A stretch of 64,000 nt of DNA from positions 179,538,240 through 179,602,239 of the forward strand of contig CM043944.1 of the NCBI GenBank assembly GCA_014529385.2. Reading direction: 5' to 3'. Each line of letters opens with the position of its first letter. Position 1 is the stretch's first letter. The notes under the pieces were generated by a model. It did not search any database, was not told where the DNA came from, and was given only the letters and a program-made list of their open reading frames with translations. The stretch comes from Adiantum capillus-veneris. Its lineage: Eukaryota > Streptophyta > Polypodiopsida > Polypodiales > Pteridaceae. Below are positions 1 to 8,816 of this stretch, piece after piece. A program made the position numbers and the translations under genes.

Positions 1-824
1 GGACTAGAAACAAATCCAAGAGATGAATACCGTGAGAGATAATCTGAGAGTAATGTGAAGAAACCAGAAACCACCTCATCACGTAGAAAACCGGGTGACA
101 CTAAGGTCAGTCTAGGGCTACATGAGTCACTATTTCCAACAGACTGGTTTGAAGGACTCAGAACAGGACCAACTCCCAGAAGACTTGGAGTTGAACCAAA
201 TAGACGTATCAGACCAGTTGATTTTTAAAAATGGGTCAGAAAATACAGTGGATCAGGGGATCCATATGACCACTTAGCAAGCTTTAAGCAAGTGCTAAGA
301 GCAAAGCGTATATTTGATTTCCATACTCAATTTGAGGGGTTTGGAATGACATTAGAAGGAAAAGTTGTGACATGGTTCCAAAAAATTCCACCGAGGTCAA
401 TCATGGACTTGAACACATTAGCTCAAGGATTTCTAGCTGCATGTTTCAAAACGGGGATCAAACACAATACGGTAGCTCAAATATACAGATTTAAACAGAA
501 ACATGGTGAGTCTGTTAGGGATTGTGCAACTTGAATGAAACAATACATTGCCAGATTCCCATGACTAGAGATACCTCCAGAAGAACAACTCGTATCCTTG
601 TTTCTAGAAGGATTGCTAAACAAATAACTTCATGCTATACTCTCTATAGTAAAAAGCATACAACCCTAGAAGAGTGTGTGTCAGATGCTATTAACTCAGG
701 AGACAATTGATATTTTCAACGAAGAAGATGTCCCAGGATAACCAAAGTGACAAAACAACATCCACTAAACCAGCACAAGTGGGAACGACTGCTGCAGTAC
801 CACTCTCAGCCATAGAAGATATGC
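1..824 (+). pseudogene. Ty3/gypsy gag, N-terminal and capsid part, broken
   Basis: Plus-strand sequence reads as a plant retrotransposon Gag (capsid). From about 235 the frame gives a KWVRKYSGSGDPYDH-type opening, then FGMTLEGKVVTWFQ (about 340-390), GIKHNTVAQIYRFKQKHGESVRDCA (in the stretch 450-531) and, after stops, KQYIARFP and LVSLFLEGLLNK. That motif order is typical of the retrotransposon gag superfamily that packages element RNA in cytoplasmic particles. In-frame stops lie at 532-534 (TGA), 562-564 (TGA) and 625-627 (TAA), each where related Gags have Arg or Gln. A 1-2 base frameshift follows near 640. The gag continues to 824, is interrupted by a TTAA-flanked transposon, and resumes at 2165. 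The start lies outside or near the window edge. Non-functional relic; family assignment is from motif recognition. Confidence 0.7.
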
Positions 825-828
825 TTAA

Positions 829-2160
829 CACTAGAATGGTAACCTAACAGGACATAAAAGTGTCCTTTCAGGTTTTTGGGAAAAAATTCCAAAACCATAG
901 TAGATCCACTCATTTTGAAAAATCCTTTCATGAGCTTATAGTTCAATAACTACTACATATGGAAAAAATAAGAAACTTGTAATTTTTCTCATCCCTTGGT
1001 CACTACAAGCCTCCAAAGTTGATGGACCAGTGCATTTTTCCCAAAACAGCAATTTCTTACGGTTGATTGCATATAAATAAGAGTGAGGATTTTTGTAGGA
1101 CATGAGATAAAATGCCCCGTTAACTTCAATGGGTTGGTGACCAAAACATATGGTTACTTTTACCTAACTAATTTTTTTTTGGGCAAAAAAAAGGTACAAA
1201 AAAGTTGCATTTTTGCCATTCTACGGACCTATCATCAAAGTTTCTATAGTCACGCTCAATACAGATACTATATACATGTTTTCTTAGTTCCCTTTGGGCC
1301 TTTGGATTCAAAAGGAGCCATAGAGCATGTCAAAAGGATAATGGATCTCTTACAATTGGAACCTTGGGGGCAATGATAAAGTGCTAAATACAGCAAACAT
1401 GAAAAAACTGGGTTTAGCATTATGACCTCTAGAAACCCATAGAAACTATTCAATATCTAGCCAAGTTTTTAGTCTATGATTAGATATGGTTACTAACTAC
1501 AAAATACACACAATTGGCCTAAGAAACTAGCAATATTGAGAAATTTATACTTGCTACTCTAAAATGTATCGTATTCTTCAGCAATCAAAAAACTCAACCA
1601 TCATCATATACTATGCTATATAGCATATTAGGTCCCCCAAAACTCAATATAGATTAGCTTTATGTTATATATTACACTTACACAATCAAAATTGAATTTG
1701 GATATCAAGAAAGCCCCCAAAAAAATCCTAAAAGTGCTAATTTTGGCCAAAAAACAGGATTATGCAATTCTTGTAAATTGGTCATAACTTTCAATTTTAA
1801 CACTTAGCTCTCCCTACAAGCATCAAAACATGTTGAGAACTATGAAGGCCTAACCTCTAGCCATCTAAACCTCACAAACATGAAGTTTAGAGTGGTATAG
1901 TTGCCAAAAATCGAAAAAGACCAAAAACAGGACTCGTTTTTTCATACAGTTTAGGTTCAAAAATGTTGTGCAAGAGTAAGGTTAATGGTGAGATCGATCA
2001 AAAAAAATGCTAAGTTTTTTTCAGCTCATAAGGCAACTTTGTGGATATATAGCACCTAGAAATCCATTTTCATACTCTTCAAATAATTCAAGAAAAATGG
2101 TCACTTAACAAGACACAAAAGTGTCCAAGGACATAAAAGTGCCATGTTACCATTCTAGTG
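829..2160. mobile_element. piggyBac-like non-autonomous TIR element (1332 bp, TTAA target duplication)
   Basis: The ends are perfect inverted repeats of at least 15 bp (CACTAGAATGGTAAC at 829-843; its reverse complement ends at 2160). They are flanked on both sides by TTAA (825-828 and 2161-2164). TTAA duplication plus ends beginning C-A/C-C-TAGA is the signature of the piggyBac superfamily. The insertion splits a gag frame that resumes directly beyond it. Just inside the left end is a small palindrome, GGACATAAAAGTGTCC (850-865), and related GGACA/TGTCC pieces lie inside the right end. The interior is AT-rich. The longest open frames (about 97 codons at 1083-1376) resemble no transposase, so this looks like a non-autonomous derivative. 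A second copy, differing by a few bases, lies at 25881-27207 because the whole block is duplicated. Confidence 0.75.
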
Positions 2161-2164
2161 TTAA

Positions 2165-2489
2165 AAGGATGAACGACATGATGAACAACATGCAAAAAGA
2201 ACCTATGAGGGGACCAGGACAACAAATACCTCAATAGGGACAACCAACTAGGCAACAAAAATGGTTTGCAATCGAGGGTAAATGGACCAACCATGAGACC
2301 CACCAGTGCTACTTCACACCAAAGTATGATGGGAATGTTCAGTACGTACCCATGAGGCCATAAGAACAACCCATGTACAGATATCAGCCTAATATGGCCC
2401 AAGCTCAAAGACCACCAATGGGTATGGAAAGACCTCAACCTGTGTTGGAACAATAACTTCCGTATCCAGGACATAATGCAGTGCCTGTA
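2165..2489 (+). pseudogene. Ty3/gypsy gag, C-terminal part, broken
   Basis: This continues the gag interrupted by the TTAA element. The frame reads KRMNDMMNNMQKEP, then a Trp/His/Cys stretch (WFAIEGKWTNHETHQCYF, about 2260-2315) where related Gags have a nucleic-acid-binding motif, and then a Met/Gln/Pro-rich tail. In-frame stops at 2235-2237 (TAG), 2361-2363 (TAA) and 2454-2456 (TAA) all fall in Gln-rich contexts, consistent with CAG/CAA to TAG/TAA change. The reading ends abruptly at 2489, against an LTR-like repeat. No protease or polymerase follows, so the element is truncated here. Confidence 0.6.
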
Positions 2490-2490
2490 A

Positions 2491-2635
2491 TGTTGAGAGA
2501 GAGAGAGAGAGTGCACAGAAATAGAACCCCAAAGTGTGTAGAATACACACATGAGATGATGTATATATAGAGGGGACCTGGGTGCCATATATAGAGAAGC
2601 CATATATTGAGTAGCTTTCACATATAATCTCAACA
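2491..2635 (-). repeat. Short LTR-like terminal repeat (145 bp) with polypurine-like flank
   Basis: On the minus strand it starts TGTTGAGATT and ends CTCTCTCAACA, so its ends are a 7-bp inverted repeat (TGTTGAG/CTCAACA), the usual form of LTR termini. Immediately upstream on the minus strand is a G-rich tract (GCGGGGA, about 2636-2642) resembling a polypurine tract, which would make it a 3' LTR. It includes a short GA run (2493-2510) and TATATATAG. No partner LTR was found, so solo or truncated status is inferred. Confidence 0.45.
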
Positions 2636-2758
2636 TCCCCGCACAAATAAGGGTCCCTTACTATGGATGAAAAAACCCTTGGGGGATCAAGGGAAAAACC
2701 CACAGCTCTATATACACCCACCGTTATATTATAAAAATCATTGAATATACAAAAGTTC

Positions 2759-2854
2759 ATGAGGAGCTACATCACTCCTTTTACAATGAGTATTTTATGA
2801 GGAGCTACATCACTCCTTTTACAATGAATGTTCTATGAGGAGTTACAGTACTCG
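2759..2854. repeat. 38-bp tandem repeat, 2.5 copies
   Basis: Two near-identical 38-bp units beginning ATGAGGAGCTACATCACTCC at 2759 and 2797 are followed by a diverged partial third at 2835. The same array is present in the duplicated block near 27806-27901. Confidence 0.8.
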
Positions 2855-3324
2855 TATCCTATCAAATACAATAATGAATACAAAGGTTCAATAAAGAGGT
2901 GTAAAGGCTATCGATTAGCTCGTAATCAAAAGTGTCTCCATGAATTTTCTATGTAGCTTGTCATCACTATCGCATCACCAAACATATCTTCATGTTGTCA
3001 TCAATATGGCATCACCAAACTTGTCTTCATAAATCTTTTATTGTCACGAAGTTTGTCTTCATGAAATCAATTCTTTGATCAATCCTACATAGATCACCAA
3101 AAAAACATAGTCATGAAAATTATTAGCATCGTTAGTGAAATAATTACGTTCACAATGCCATAAGAGATGGTTTGCAACGTCACTCTTTTGACGACATATA
3201 TACGCACGACAACATATGTGGACATAAAGTATGAGCATAAAAAGTACAAGATGCATGATACGTAATGCAAATGACATGTGTGTATACTACATAACTCGAC
3301 ATTTATCAACGTAGTGATATCAAT

Positions 3325-3540
3325 GAGTATCATCAAGGTATTAACAAAATATCATCATTGTATCAATAAAAATGAATAAATCATCATGGTATCAACGCAA
3401 AGCATCATAGAATAATCATTGTATCAACGAAACAACATCATGGTATCATCGAGAATAACCATGGTATCAACAAAACAACATCATGATATCACCGAGAATA
3501 ACCATGGTATCAACAAAAAAACATCATGGTATCATCGAAA
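3325..3540. repeat. Minisatellite of ATCATGGTATCAACG-like units
   Basis: About ten imperfect units of roughly 19-20 bp, built on CATCATGGTATCAAC or CCATGGTATCAAC, often alternating in 38-39 bp pairs. The unit is AT-rich and non-coding. No genes are visible between 2860 and 4019 apart from this array. Confidence 0.75.
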
Positions 3541-4019
3541 ATCAAATAGCATGACTGTTCACCATATCCTCCACTAGCTTTCGCATACCTCCTTTTCCAA
3601 AGTTAGTTCCTAATGGCATACCTATCTCCCGCAGATGGATCTTGCCATCCTTAAAAAACACAAGATCTCTTTTTAAGGAATCACTAAAGCTATCACAATC
3701 CCTTCTCCCATGGTCTGTGCCATCACATCATATGCATCTGTGCACAAATCCTTCTTTGCTTTGGTATTTTTGTCCTGCCAACAGGTTGTCATTTCTCTTC
3801 AAGCCTTGTTAGCTTTAACTTCATTTCTTGCATGCCCTTAACAAGCTCATCAAGCATTGAATTATCAACTTTTGTACTCACAATAGTAGGGTTTGGTGGA
3901 ATCTATGACGTGCTAGGAGGAGAGGTAGTACCATTCACCACCATCTTGTCCCTACGAGGTTGCCTCTTAGCAAGCAATGAGACTGCGTCTTCAACCTCTT
4001 TCCACTCAGCCTTTAGACC

Positions 4020-4607
4020 CTATTCTGTATTCTTGTCTTCAAGGAGTAGCTCTAGCTTTTCTTGGAGCTCATGACCTACAGCTTGAAGGAAAAATTTGGT
4101 CTTCTCACTATCCAAAGTAGCCCGATTTGTTCCTAACAGTTGAGCATAGCGTCGCTCAAACTCTCTCAATAGTTCGGTGATGAAAAGTCTTTCTTTTGGC
4201 TTTGCAACCCATTCCAAGAAGGTCCTTTTTGTAGCCCTTTCAGAGTCCTCCATGAAGTATTCCTCCTTTATGGATAATTTGAATTGCTCCCAACCTTCTC
4301 CATGCTCCTCCCTGATTCCCCTTACATGGTCTCTAATCTCGGGGACCACAACAAGCTCAAAACTACGAATCATGTCCACCTCTGGAACGCATTGTAGCTC
4401 CATCTCCTTTACATAACCACGAAGAAACTTTGTGACATCTTTCCCTTCAAATTGGTCCATTTTGTTCACAATAGCTTGAAGGGCTTTGGTAGCTGACACC
4501 TCCCTTCTTTCTACAGCCTGTTGGTGTTGCATAAACATGGCGAATGCTTGAAACATTTGCATTGTGCCTTGATCAAAACGCATGCCTTGTTGCTCTTGCT
4601 GATCCAT
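4020..4607 (-). CDS. Retrotransposon Gag (capsid) protein, 195 aa open frame
   Basis: The uninterrupted minus-strand frame starts MDQQEQQGMRF and is Gln/Met-rich for about 35 residues. It then contains a gag-like helical core: KMDQFEGKDVTKFLRGY (about 50-67), EIRDHVRG, GEGWEQFKLSIKEEYF (about 105-120), ATKRTFLEWVAKP and LREFERRYAQL. This is the capsid part of a Ty3/gypsy-type Gag that would assemble particles around element RNA. The start Met lies about 330 bases downstream of a GGCGCCGTTGC primer-binding site (4942-4955), the normal LTR-PBS-gag order on this strand. No zinc knuckle or pol follows before 2635, so only gag of this element is present. An identical-length frame occurs in the second copy at 29068-29655. 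Confidence 0.7.
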   Translation of the reverse strand: MDQQEQQGMRFDQGTMQMFQAFAMFMQHQQAVERREVSATKALQAIVNKMDQFEGKDVTKFLRGYVKEMELQCVPEVDMIRSFELVVVPEIRDHVRGIREEHGEGWEQFKLSIKEEYFMEDSERATKRTFLEWVAKPKERLFITELLREFERRYAQLLGTNRATLDSEKTKFFLQAVGHELQEKLELLLEDKNTE

Positions 4608-4691
4608 AGCTTTAATTATTTGTAATCAAACCATTCAAAACAAGTATTTGAACCCCCACCCCAGCTCCTTCGCATCAGGTTCACCAGAAAT

Positions 4692-4893
4692 GTCCCCTTC
4701 TCTCTCTTCCCCGCGGAATGATGAGCTGATGTGTCAATTTTTGGGCCATTTTGCCACTTTGGACCAAAACTAGGCCATTTTCAGCTCATTTTTTACCCAA
4801 AAAATGTCATTTTTGATGTGAAAAATCCCAAACGGAGTCAGAAAAATTCCTAAATTTGTGGGATCACTTGCATAAGCATAAAAGGCATAGATA
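4692..4893. repeat. Left arm of ~200-bp inverted repeat around the polyprotein
   Basis: This stretch matches the reverse complement of about 10230-10432 with only a few mismatches (shared landmarks include GAGCTGATGTGTCAATTTTTG and CTAAATTTGTGGGATCAC). The arms enclose about 5.3 kb. On the minus strand this arm lies between a PBS and the gag start, so it resembles a transcribed leader; the right arm is the same leader pointing the other way. Confidence 0.8.
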
Positions 4894-4941
4894 AGCATCA
4901 TTTTCCATCAATATACCATTTTGGGTGACTTTCCATGCAAT

Positions 4942-4955
4942 CCTGCAACGGCGCC
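4942..4955 (-). other. Primer-binding site (tRNA-Asp type) of a Ty3/gypsy element
   Basis: The minus strand reads GGCGCCGTTGCAGG directly after an LTR-like end (CTATCA). Plant Tat/Athila-type elements commonly use TGGCGCCGTTGCCGGG, complementary to tRNA-Asp, for reverse-transcription priming; the match here is near-complete but not perfect. It places the gag at 4607-4020 downstream in the same element. Confidence 0.6.
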
Positions 4956-5261
4956 TGATAGCTGCTATTTTTGGCAATTTTTACCCGCATCAATCTTTAT
5001 AGGCGAGATGAGTGTGCCACCATGAAACAATTGAAATATATACATTTTAAAACAAATTAAGCATCTTATCAAGTGGAAAAGCACTCAAATGTGCCACATC
5101 CAGGGCCACAACTCCCCGGATAGGTATATACATGCATAGCGACCGCAGTAGCCGCTTTAGCATATATCCCAATATGTACATGATTGCTTTTATTTCCATG
5201 ATCAAGACGTGTCAAAAGTGAGGTGAATGATTTTATTCCACACTATGTACGTGCCACATCA
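4956..5261 (-). repeat. Candidate 5' LTR (306 bp)
   Basis: Bounded on the minus strand by TGATGTGG at its start and GCTATCA at its end, abutting the PBS. It contains a TATA-like GCCTATAAAG about 50 bases before its end. It interrupts the reading frame of the integrase/protease-like tail that ends at 5262, so it may mark an insertion point. The exact left boundary is an inference from TG...CA rules; no second LTR was found. Confidence 0.45.
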
Positions 5262-6399
5262 CGACAACGTGGAATAATTTACTGCATTTACTCTAGCTCC
5301 TGTGTCGACCAAAGCATTCGTGCTATGATTGTTGAGTTGTACTTTGATGTGCAGGTCCATTCCGTCTAACCAGTCATCATCTGTTAAAACTACATCTTCA
5401 GGTAATTCCCATTGTTGGTCATCTATTTCCAGCGTGTTGATGTGAATCGGTATCTGTTGATTTTTTAGAGCAGCTTTCCTTTTGAGTACCCAAAGCCGAG
5501 CTTCCTCTTGGGCTTCATCAATAATATGCTGTCGTTTAATCTTCCTTTGTTTGCCTGCATGCATTCTTTCTAGCAATTCATTGGTTAGTGGCAAATTGTA
5601 TTTCTTTAAACGATATCCACTAATCCAATTAGCCATTGGTTCACCATCTAGGGTGGACAATTTTACTGCTCCACTTGGAGATACATCTTTAATAATAAAT
5701 GGTCCATTTCCCTTTTTCTTAAACTTGGTAATGTGTTGCTTAAGGGAATAGACTAAAACTAAGTACCTTTTCTTGAAGGTTTTTGTGATTAAGTGGGAAT
5801 CAAATAACTTTTTTTGTTTTCGCTTTTGTGCATAGATGTGAGCTACGACAGTTAGCCTTTACTCATCTAGCTTTTCCAAATCTTCCAATGTTGGTAGTTT
5901 TTGCAATGCAAATGGCAGTAACCTTGGCCACTCTCCAAGCTTACCTTCACAAGCCTTAGCTAAAGCTTTGATTATTGGAGGATGCCCTCTTTCACTTTTG
6001 CCATTTCCCTCTGGGTTATAAGCACAAGTTAAATCTAGTTTGATGCCCATTCTAGAGAAGAATTCCCTTGCTTCATCAGCATCCAATTCTCCTCTATCTG
6101 CAATTATCTTTCCCACACACCCATAGCGATAGATCACATCTTCAAGAAGAAATTTACATATAGCTTGTGTACTCTTTGTCCTCAATGCTCGCTCTTCAAA
6201 CTTGATTAGACAAATCTTCTATTGCAAGCACCAAATACCTCATTTGCCAAAGTCCCAAAGGCATTGTAACCAAATCCACAACCCATGTGTAATGCATGGC
6301 TAATGGATAAGTAGGATGTAGTCCATCATGATGCCGTACATTTGAATACATTTGGCATGTCACACAAGACTCCACAAACTGAGCCACATCCTTATACAT
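5259..6399 (-). pseudogene. Ty3/gypsy integrase with C-terminal tail ending in a second DTGA motif
   Basis: Integrase inserts element cDNA into host DNA. On the minus strand, CXXC of the zinc-binding domain (ESCVTCQ) is followed by the catalytic triad: Asp in WVVDLVTMP, Asp in IIADRGELDADE, Glu in GNGKSERGH. The C-terminal domain (GPFIIKDVSPSGAVKL...GYRLKKY, about 5730-5600) is typical of Ty3/gypsy integrases. An in-frame TAA lies at 5859-5861. In this copy one extra base near 6198 shifts the frame; the duplicate at 30907-31446 is open there. Unusually, the tail continues for about 100 codons to HSTNALVDTGARVNAVNYSTL, an aspartic-protease-like active-site motif, before stopping beside a candidate LTR. 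The pseudogene call rests on the stop and shift. Confidence 0.75.
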
Positions 6400-6450
6400 C
6401 CCTTTCCACCAATACCTTTCTTTTACTTTGGAAAATGTTGCCCATACACC

Positions 6451-7051
6451 TCAATGTCCTGCCCATAAAATTTCATGGAACTCCTTGATGATTTGTTGCT
6501 GAGCAACCTTATCGCATACTACGCGCAAGGATGTTCCATCTCTTCGTTTAGGATGATTCCATAAGTAGCCATCCCTCAATAAGTATCCATATGCTTTTCT
6601 TCTTATCCTCTTAAATTCTTGTTGAGTCCAATCATCCTGCTTCTGCAGAGTACTTAAGTAGCGACCTATCAAGATCCATTCATCCTCATATAGTTCCTCT
6701 GAAAAGGAGTCAAGTGAAGACAGAAAACATGCATGACTACTCTTTGCACGATCAATAGTGTAAAACTTTGTGCCAACATCATCTTCCTCAATAATTATAT
6801 CCTGTTCACCTTCATACCTTGCCCTAGATAGCATATCTGCCATTGGATTATCTTTCCCTTCATATGCTTGAACTCAGGATTCAAGGACTTTATGTAGCTA
6901 TCCATCGCAGCATTGCAATATCAGGAGTCGAACAGTTTGTGATCATTCCAAGAAGTGGCAAACAATCAGTTTTCACAACCACTGATGCCCCTATCAAGTA
7001 CTCCTTGTCACACCTCAATGCTGTAACCACCCCCCATAGTTCCCTTTTTAC
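6451..7051 (-). pseudogene. RNase H C-terminus and integrase zinc-binding N-terminus of the same polyprotein
   Basis: Continues the polymerase frame toward integrase. In the duplicate copy the frame reads VVKTDCLPLLGM and EGKDNPMADMLSRARYEG, the end of a retroelement RNase H (the conserved NPMADMLSR closing motif), followed by the H2C2 linker YGYLLRDGYLWN and IIKEFHEILWAGH. RNase H removes RNA from the RNA-DNA hybrid during reverse transcription. This copy has a one-base shift near 6870-6930, so the frame opens only from 6843. The stop at 6451-6453 is TGA where HxGxxxT-type sequences usually have Arg. The duplicate is 31498-32100. Confidence 0.7.
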
Positions 7052-8650
7052 TTATGCATAATCGCGTTGGCGAGAACTCAAAATCTTGGCTCCAAATCTC
7101 ACCACATACCTTTTTCCTTCATCATCATCTTGCCCTATTGCCCATCCTATCCCTGTAGGACTCATGTCTACTGTCACAATGACAGGTCTCTCACATGCAT
7201 AGTCTACCTTTCTCAAGGTTGGTGATGAAAGATGTAGCTTCTTTAGCTTTCTCATGGATTTTGTGTGCTCTTCTTCCCATCGAAACTTTTGATTCTTTCT
7301 CAACAACCTATAAAGGGGATCTGCTACATGTGCATAATGTGGTATCCAAATAAGGTAGAAGACGCAAGCACCAAGCAATCTTCGAACTTCAGTTATAGTT
7401 GTACATGTTTCTTTCATGTTTTTGATTGCATCCATATTTTTTGGACAGGGCTTTCTACCATAAGGACCACACATATGCCCCACAATCAAAACTTCATTGA
7501 CACCAAATACAGATTTTTTCCCTGACAGGGTAAGATTAACTTCTTTGAGCTTTGTCAAAATCTTCTCACAATCTTCAATATGGTCTGCAACAAACTCCAT
7601 AGCTTCATCTTTATCTTTGTCTTCACATCCTTTGATGGGCACATCATCAAGAAATGGCATTGTGATTTGAGGTATGAAGTCACGTAGAGCCTTGTTCATC
7701 CCATTCATCATATGTGCAACTGAATTTGTTGCTCCTTGAGGTAAGGTACACATCCTTACCAGTCCCAAAGGTGTTTTCATAGTTGTCAGATCTCTACTCT
7801 CAACATCTAGCTGAAATTGATTGTACCCTGAATAGAGATCTCCCATTGAGTAAATTGGCCTCCCTGCAAACGGCTCTATGAATTCATCCACTATAGGACC
7901 TGTACCCACATTCCTAATGGTAACCTTGTTTACAGGTTGCATATCTTGTATGAACCGCAAAGCTCCATTCCTCTTAGGCACAGTGAACCACCTGTTTGAA
8001 TATGGTGCACAAAAAGGCTCCAAGATACCCATGCTAATCTTTTCATTAAGTAGTTCTATTAACTTTGGCAAATGTGCTTTCGGAACCGGAATTGGGCGTA
8101 GATTCCAAGGTACATGAGGGATAGTGAAGATCACCATAGGTGCAACAACATTAGGATCAACACACCCTATCTCATGTGGCTGGAAAGAAAAAGCCTTACC
8201 ATGTCTTGAAAGCATTTCTTTAAAACTCTTCTTCTCTTCTTCTGTTAAAAACTCTTCACAGCCAACTTTTATCTCTTTTAGGGATTCAATTGTGAACTTG
8301 TGTCCAGTTCTTTTTGGATCCCTGAGACTCGGCTGCAAAGAAGCTTGCTCTAGCTTTTTCCTGCAATCTGGGGGTAAAGGTAAGGCCACTGGTCTCACTT
8401 TCTTTGCCACCGTTTTGTACTTGGTCTCCACAAGCACTTCCAGTCCTTCATTAGCATTGAAATCTTTTTTATCTTCAAAAGGCTCAATCATATCATACAT
8501 TTCCATAGAGCATACTTCCACAATGTGGGTTCCATCTTGCATGCTAGAATCCATCATAGCTTCAAGCTCAAGCATAGTATCTATATGACAAACTTGTTCA
8601 AAGAAACCTGAAATGTATTCACTATCCTCTATGAGACCAGTTTCTTTCAT
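7052..8650 (-). CDS. Reverse transcriptase/RNase H of an atypical Ty3/gypsy lineage, 532 aa open frame
   Basis: The long open minus-strand frame contains an N-terminal acidic linker (residues 1-130), then RT. Landmarks: PVPKAHLPKLIELLNEKISMGILEP (residues about 185-210), PKRNGALRFIQDMQPVNKVTIRN, the Asp of IYSMGDLYSGYNQFQL, TPLGLVRMCTLPQGATNSV, the catalytic PFLDDVPIKG (FLDD in place of the usual YxDD), VGHMCGPYGRKP and the RNase H start VIVTVDMSPTGIGWAIGQ. RT copies element RNA to DNA. FLDD and RMCTLPQGATNSV mark a distinct subgroup rather than canonical chromoviruses. It ends at TAA (7052-7054) after RQRDYA, where RNase H should continue. The upstream protease frame is shifted relative to this one somewhere in 8660-8816. 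The duplicate (32101-33700) carries three private frameshifts. Confidence 0.85.
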   Translation of the reverse strand: MKETGLIEDSEYISGFFEQVCHIDTMLELEAMMDSSMQDGTHIVEVCSMEMYDMIEPFEDKKDFNANEGLEVLVETKYKTVAKKVRPVALPLPPDCRKKLEQASLQPSLRDPKRTGHKFTIESLKEIKVGCEEFLTEEEKKSFKEMLSRHGKAFSFQPHEIGCVDPNVVAPMVIFTIPHVPWNLRPIPVPKAHLPKLIELLNEKISMGILEPFCAPYSNRWFTVPKRNGALRFIQDMQPVNKVTIRNVGTGPIVDEFIEPFAGRPIYSMGDLYSGYNQFQLDVESRDLTTMKTPLGLVRMCTLPQGATNSVAHMMNGMNKALRDFIPQITMPFLDDVPIKGCEDKDKDEAMEFVADHIEDCEKILTKLKEVNLTLSGKKSVFGVNEVLIVGHMCGPYGRKPCPKNMDAIKNMKETCTTITEVRRLLGACVFYLIWIPHYAHVADPLYRLLRKNQKFRWEEEHTKSMRKLKKLHLSSPTLRKVDYACERPVIVTVDMSPTGIGWAIGQDDDEGKRYVVRFGAKILSSRQRDYA

Positions 8651-8816
8651 GTATTTCTATACACTATATACATATTGTCGCACACTTCTTTTCATATCCT
8701 CAAGCTTCATAAAACATAAAACGACTCTGTTAACCTGGCTCTGTTACCGCTTGGTCCTGGAGAAAAAGCTTCTTCTCGCTTTCATCTTTTTCTTCTTGTA
8801 CCATTTCAATCCCGCT

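Noticed and set aside
1083-1376. 97-codon frame inside the piggyBac-like element as a transposase
   Set aside because: Too short, no DDE or Cys-rich C-terminal motif, broken in the second copy.
829-2160. CACTA/En-Spm superfamily assignment because the ends start CACTA
   Set aside because: The flanks are TTAA on both sides rather than a 3-bp duplication, which fits piggyBac better.
2088-2760. Minus-strand open frames of 182 and 123 codons
   Set aside because: They run through the antisense of the gag C-terminus and the LTR-like GA repeat; composition is Leu/His/Ser-rich without domains.
3325-3540. CRISPR-like array of regular repeats
   Set aside because: Units are contiguous and diverged without unique spacers, and the setting is a plant nuclear genome.
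8124-8588. 154-codon plus-strand frame
   Set aside because: Antisense of the reverse transcriptase N-terminal region; Ser-rich shadow.
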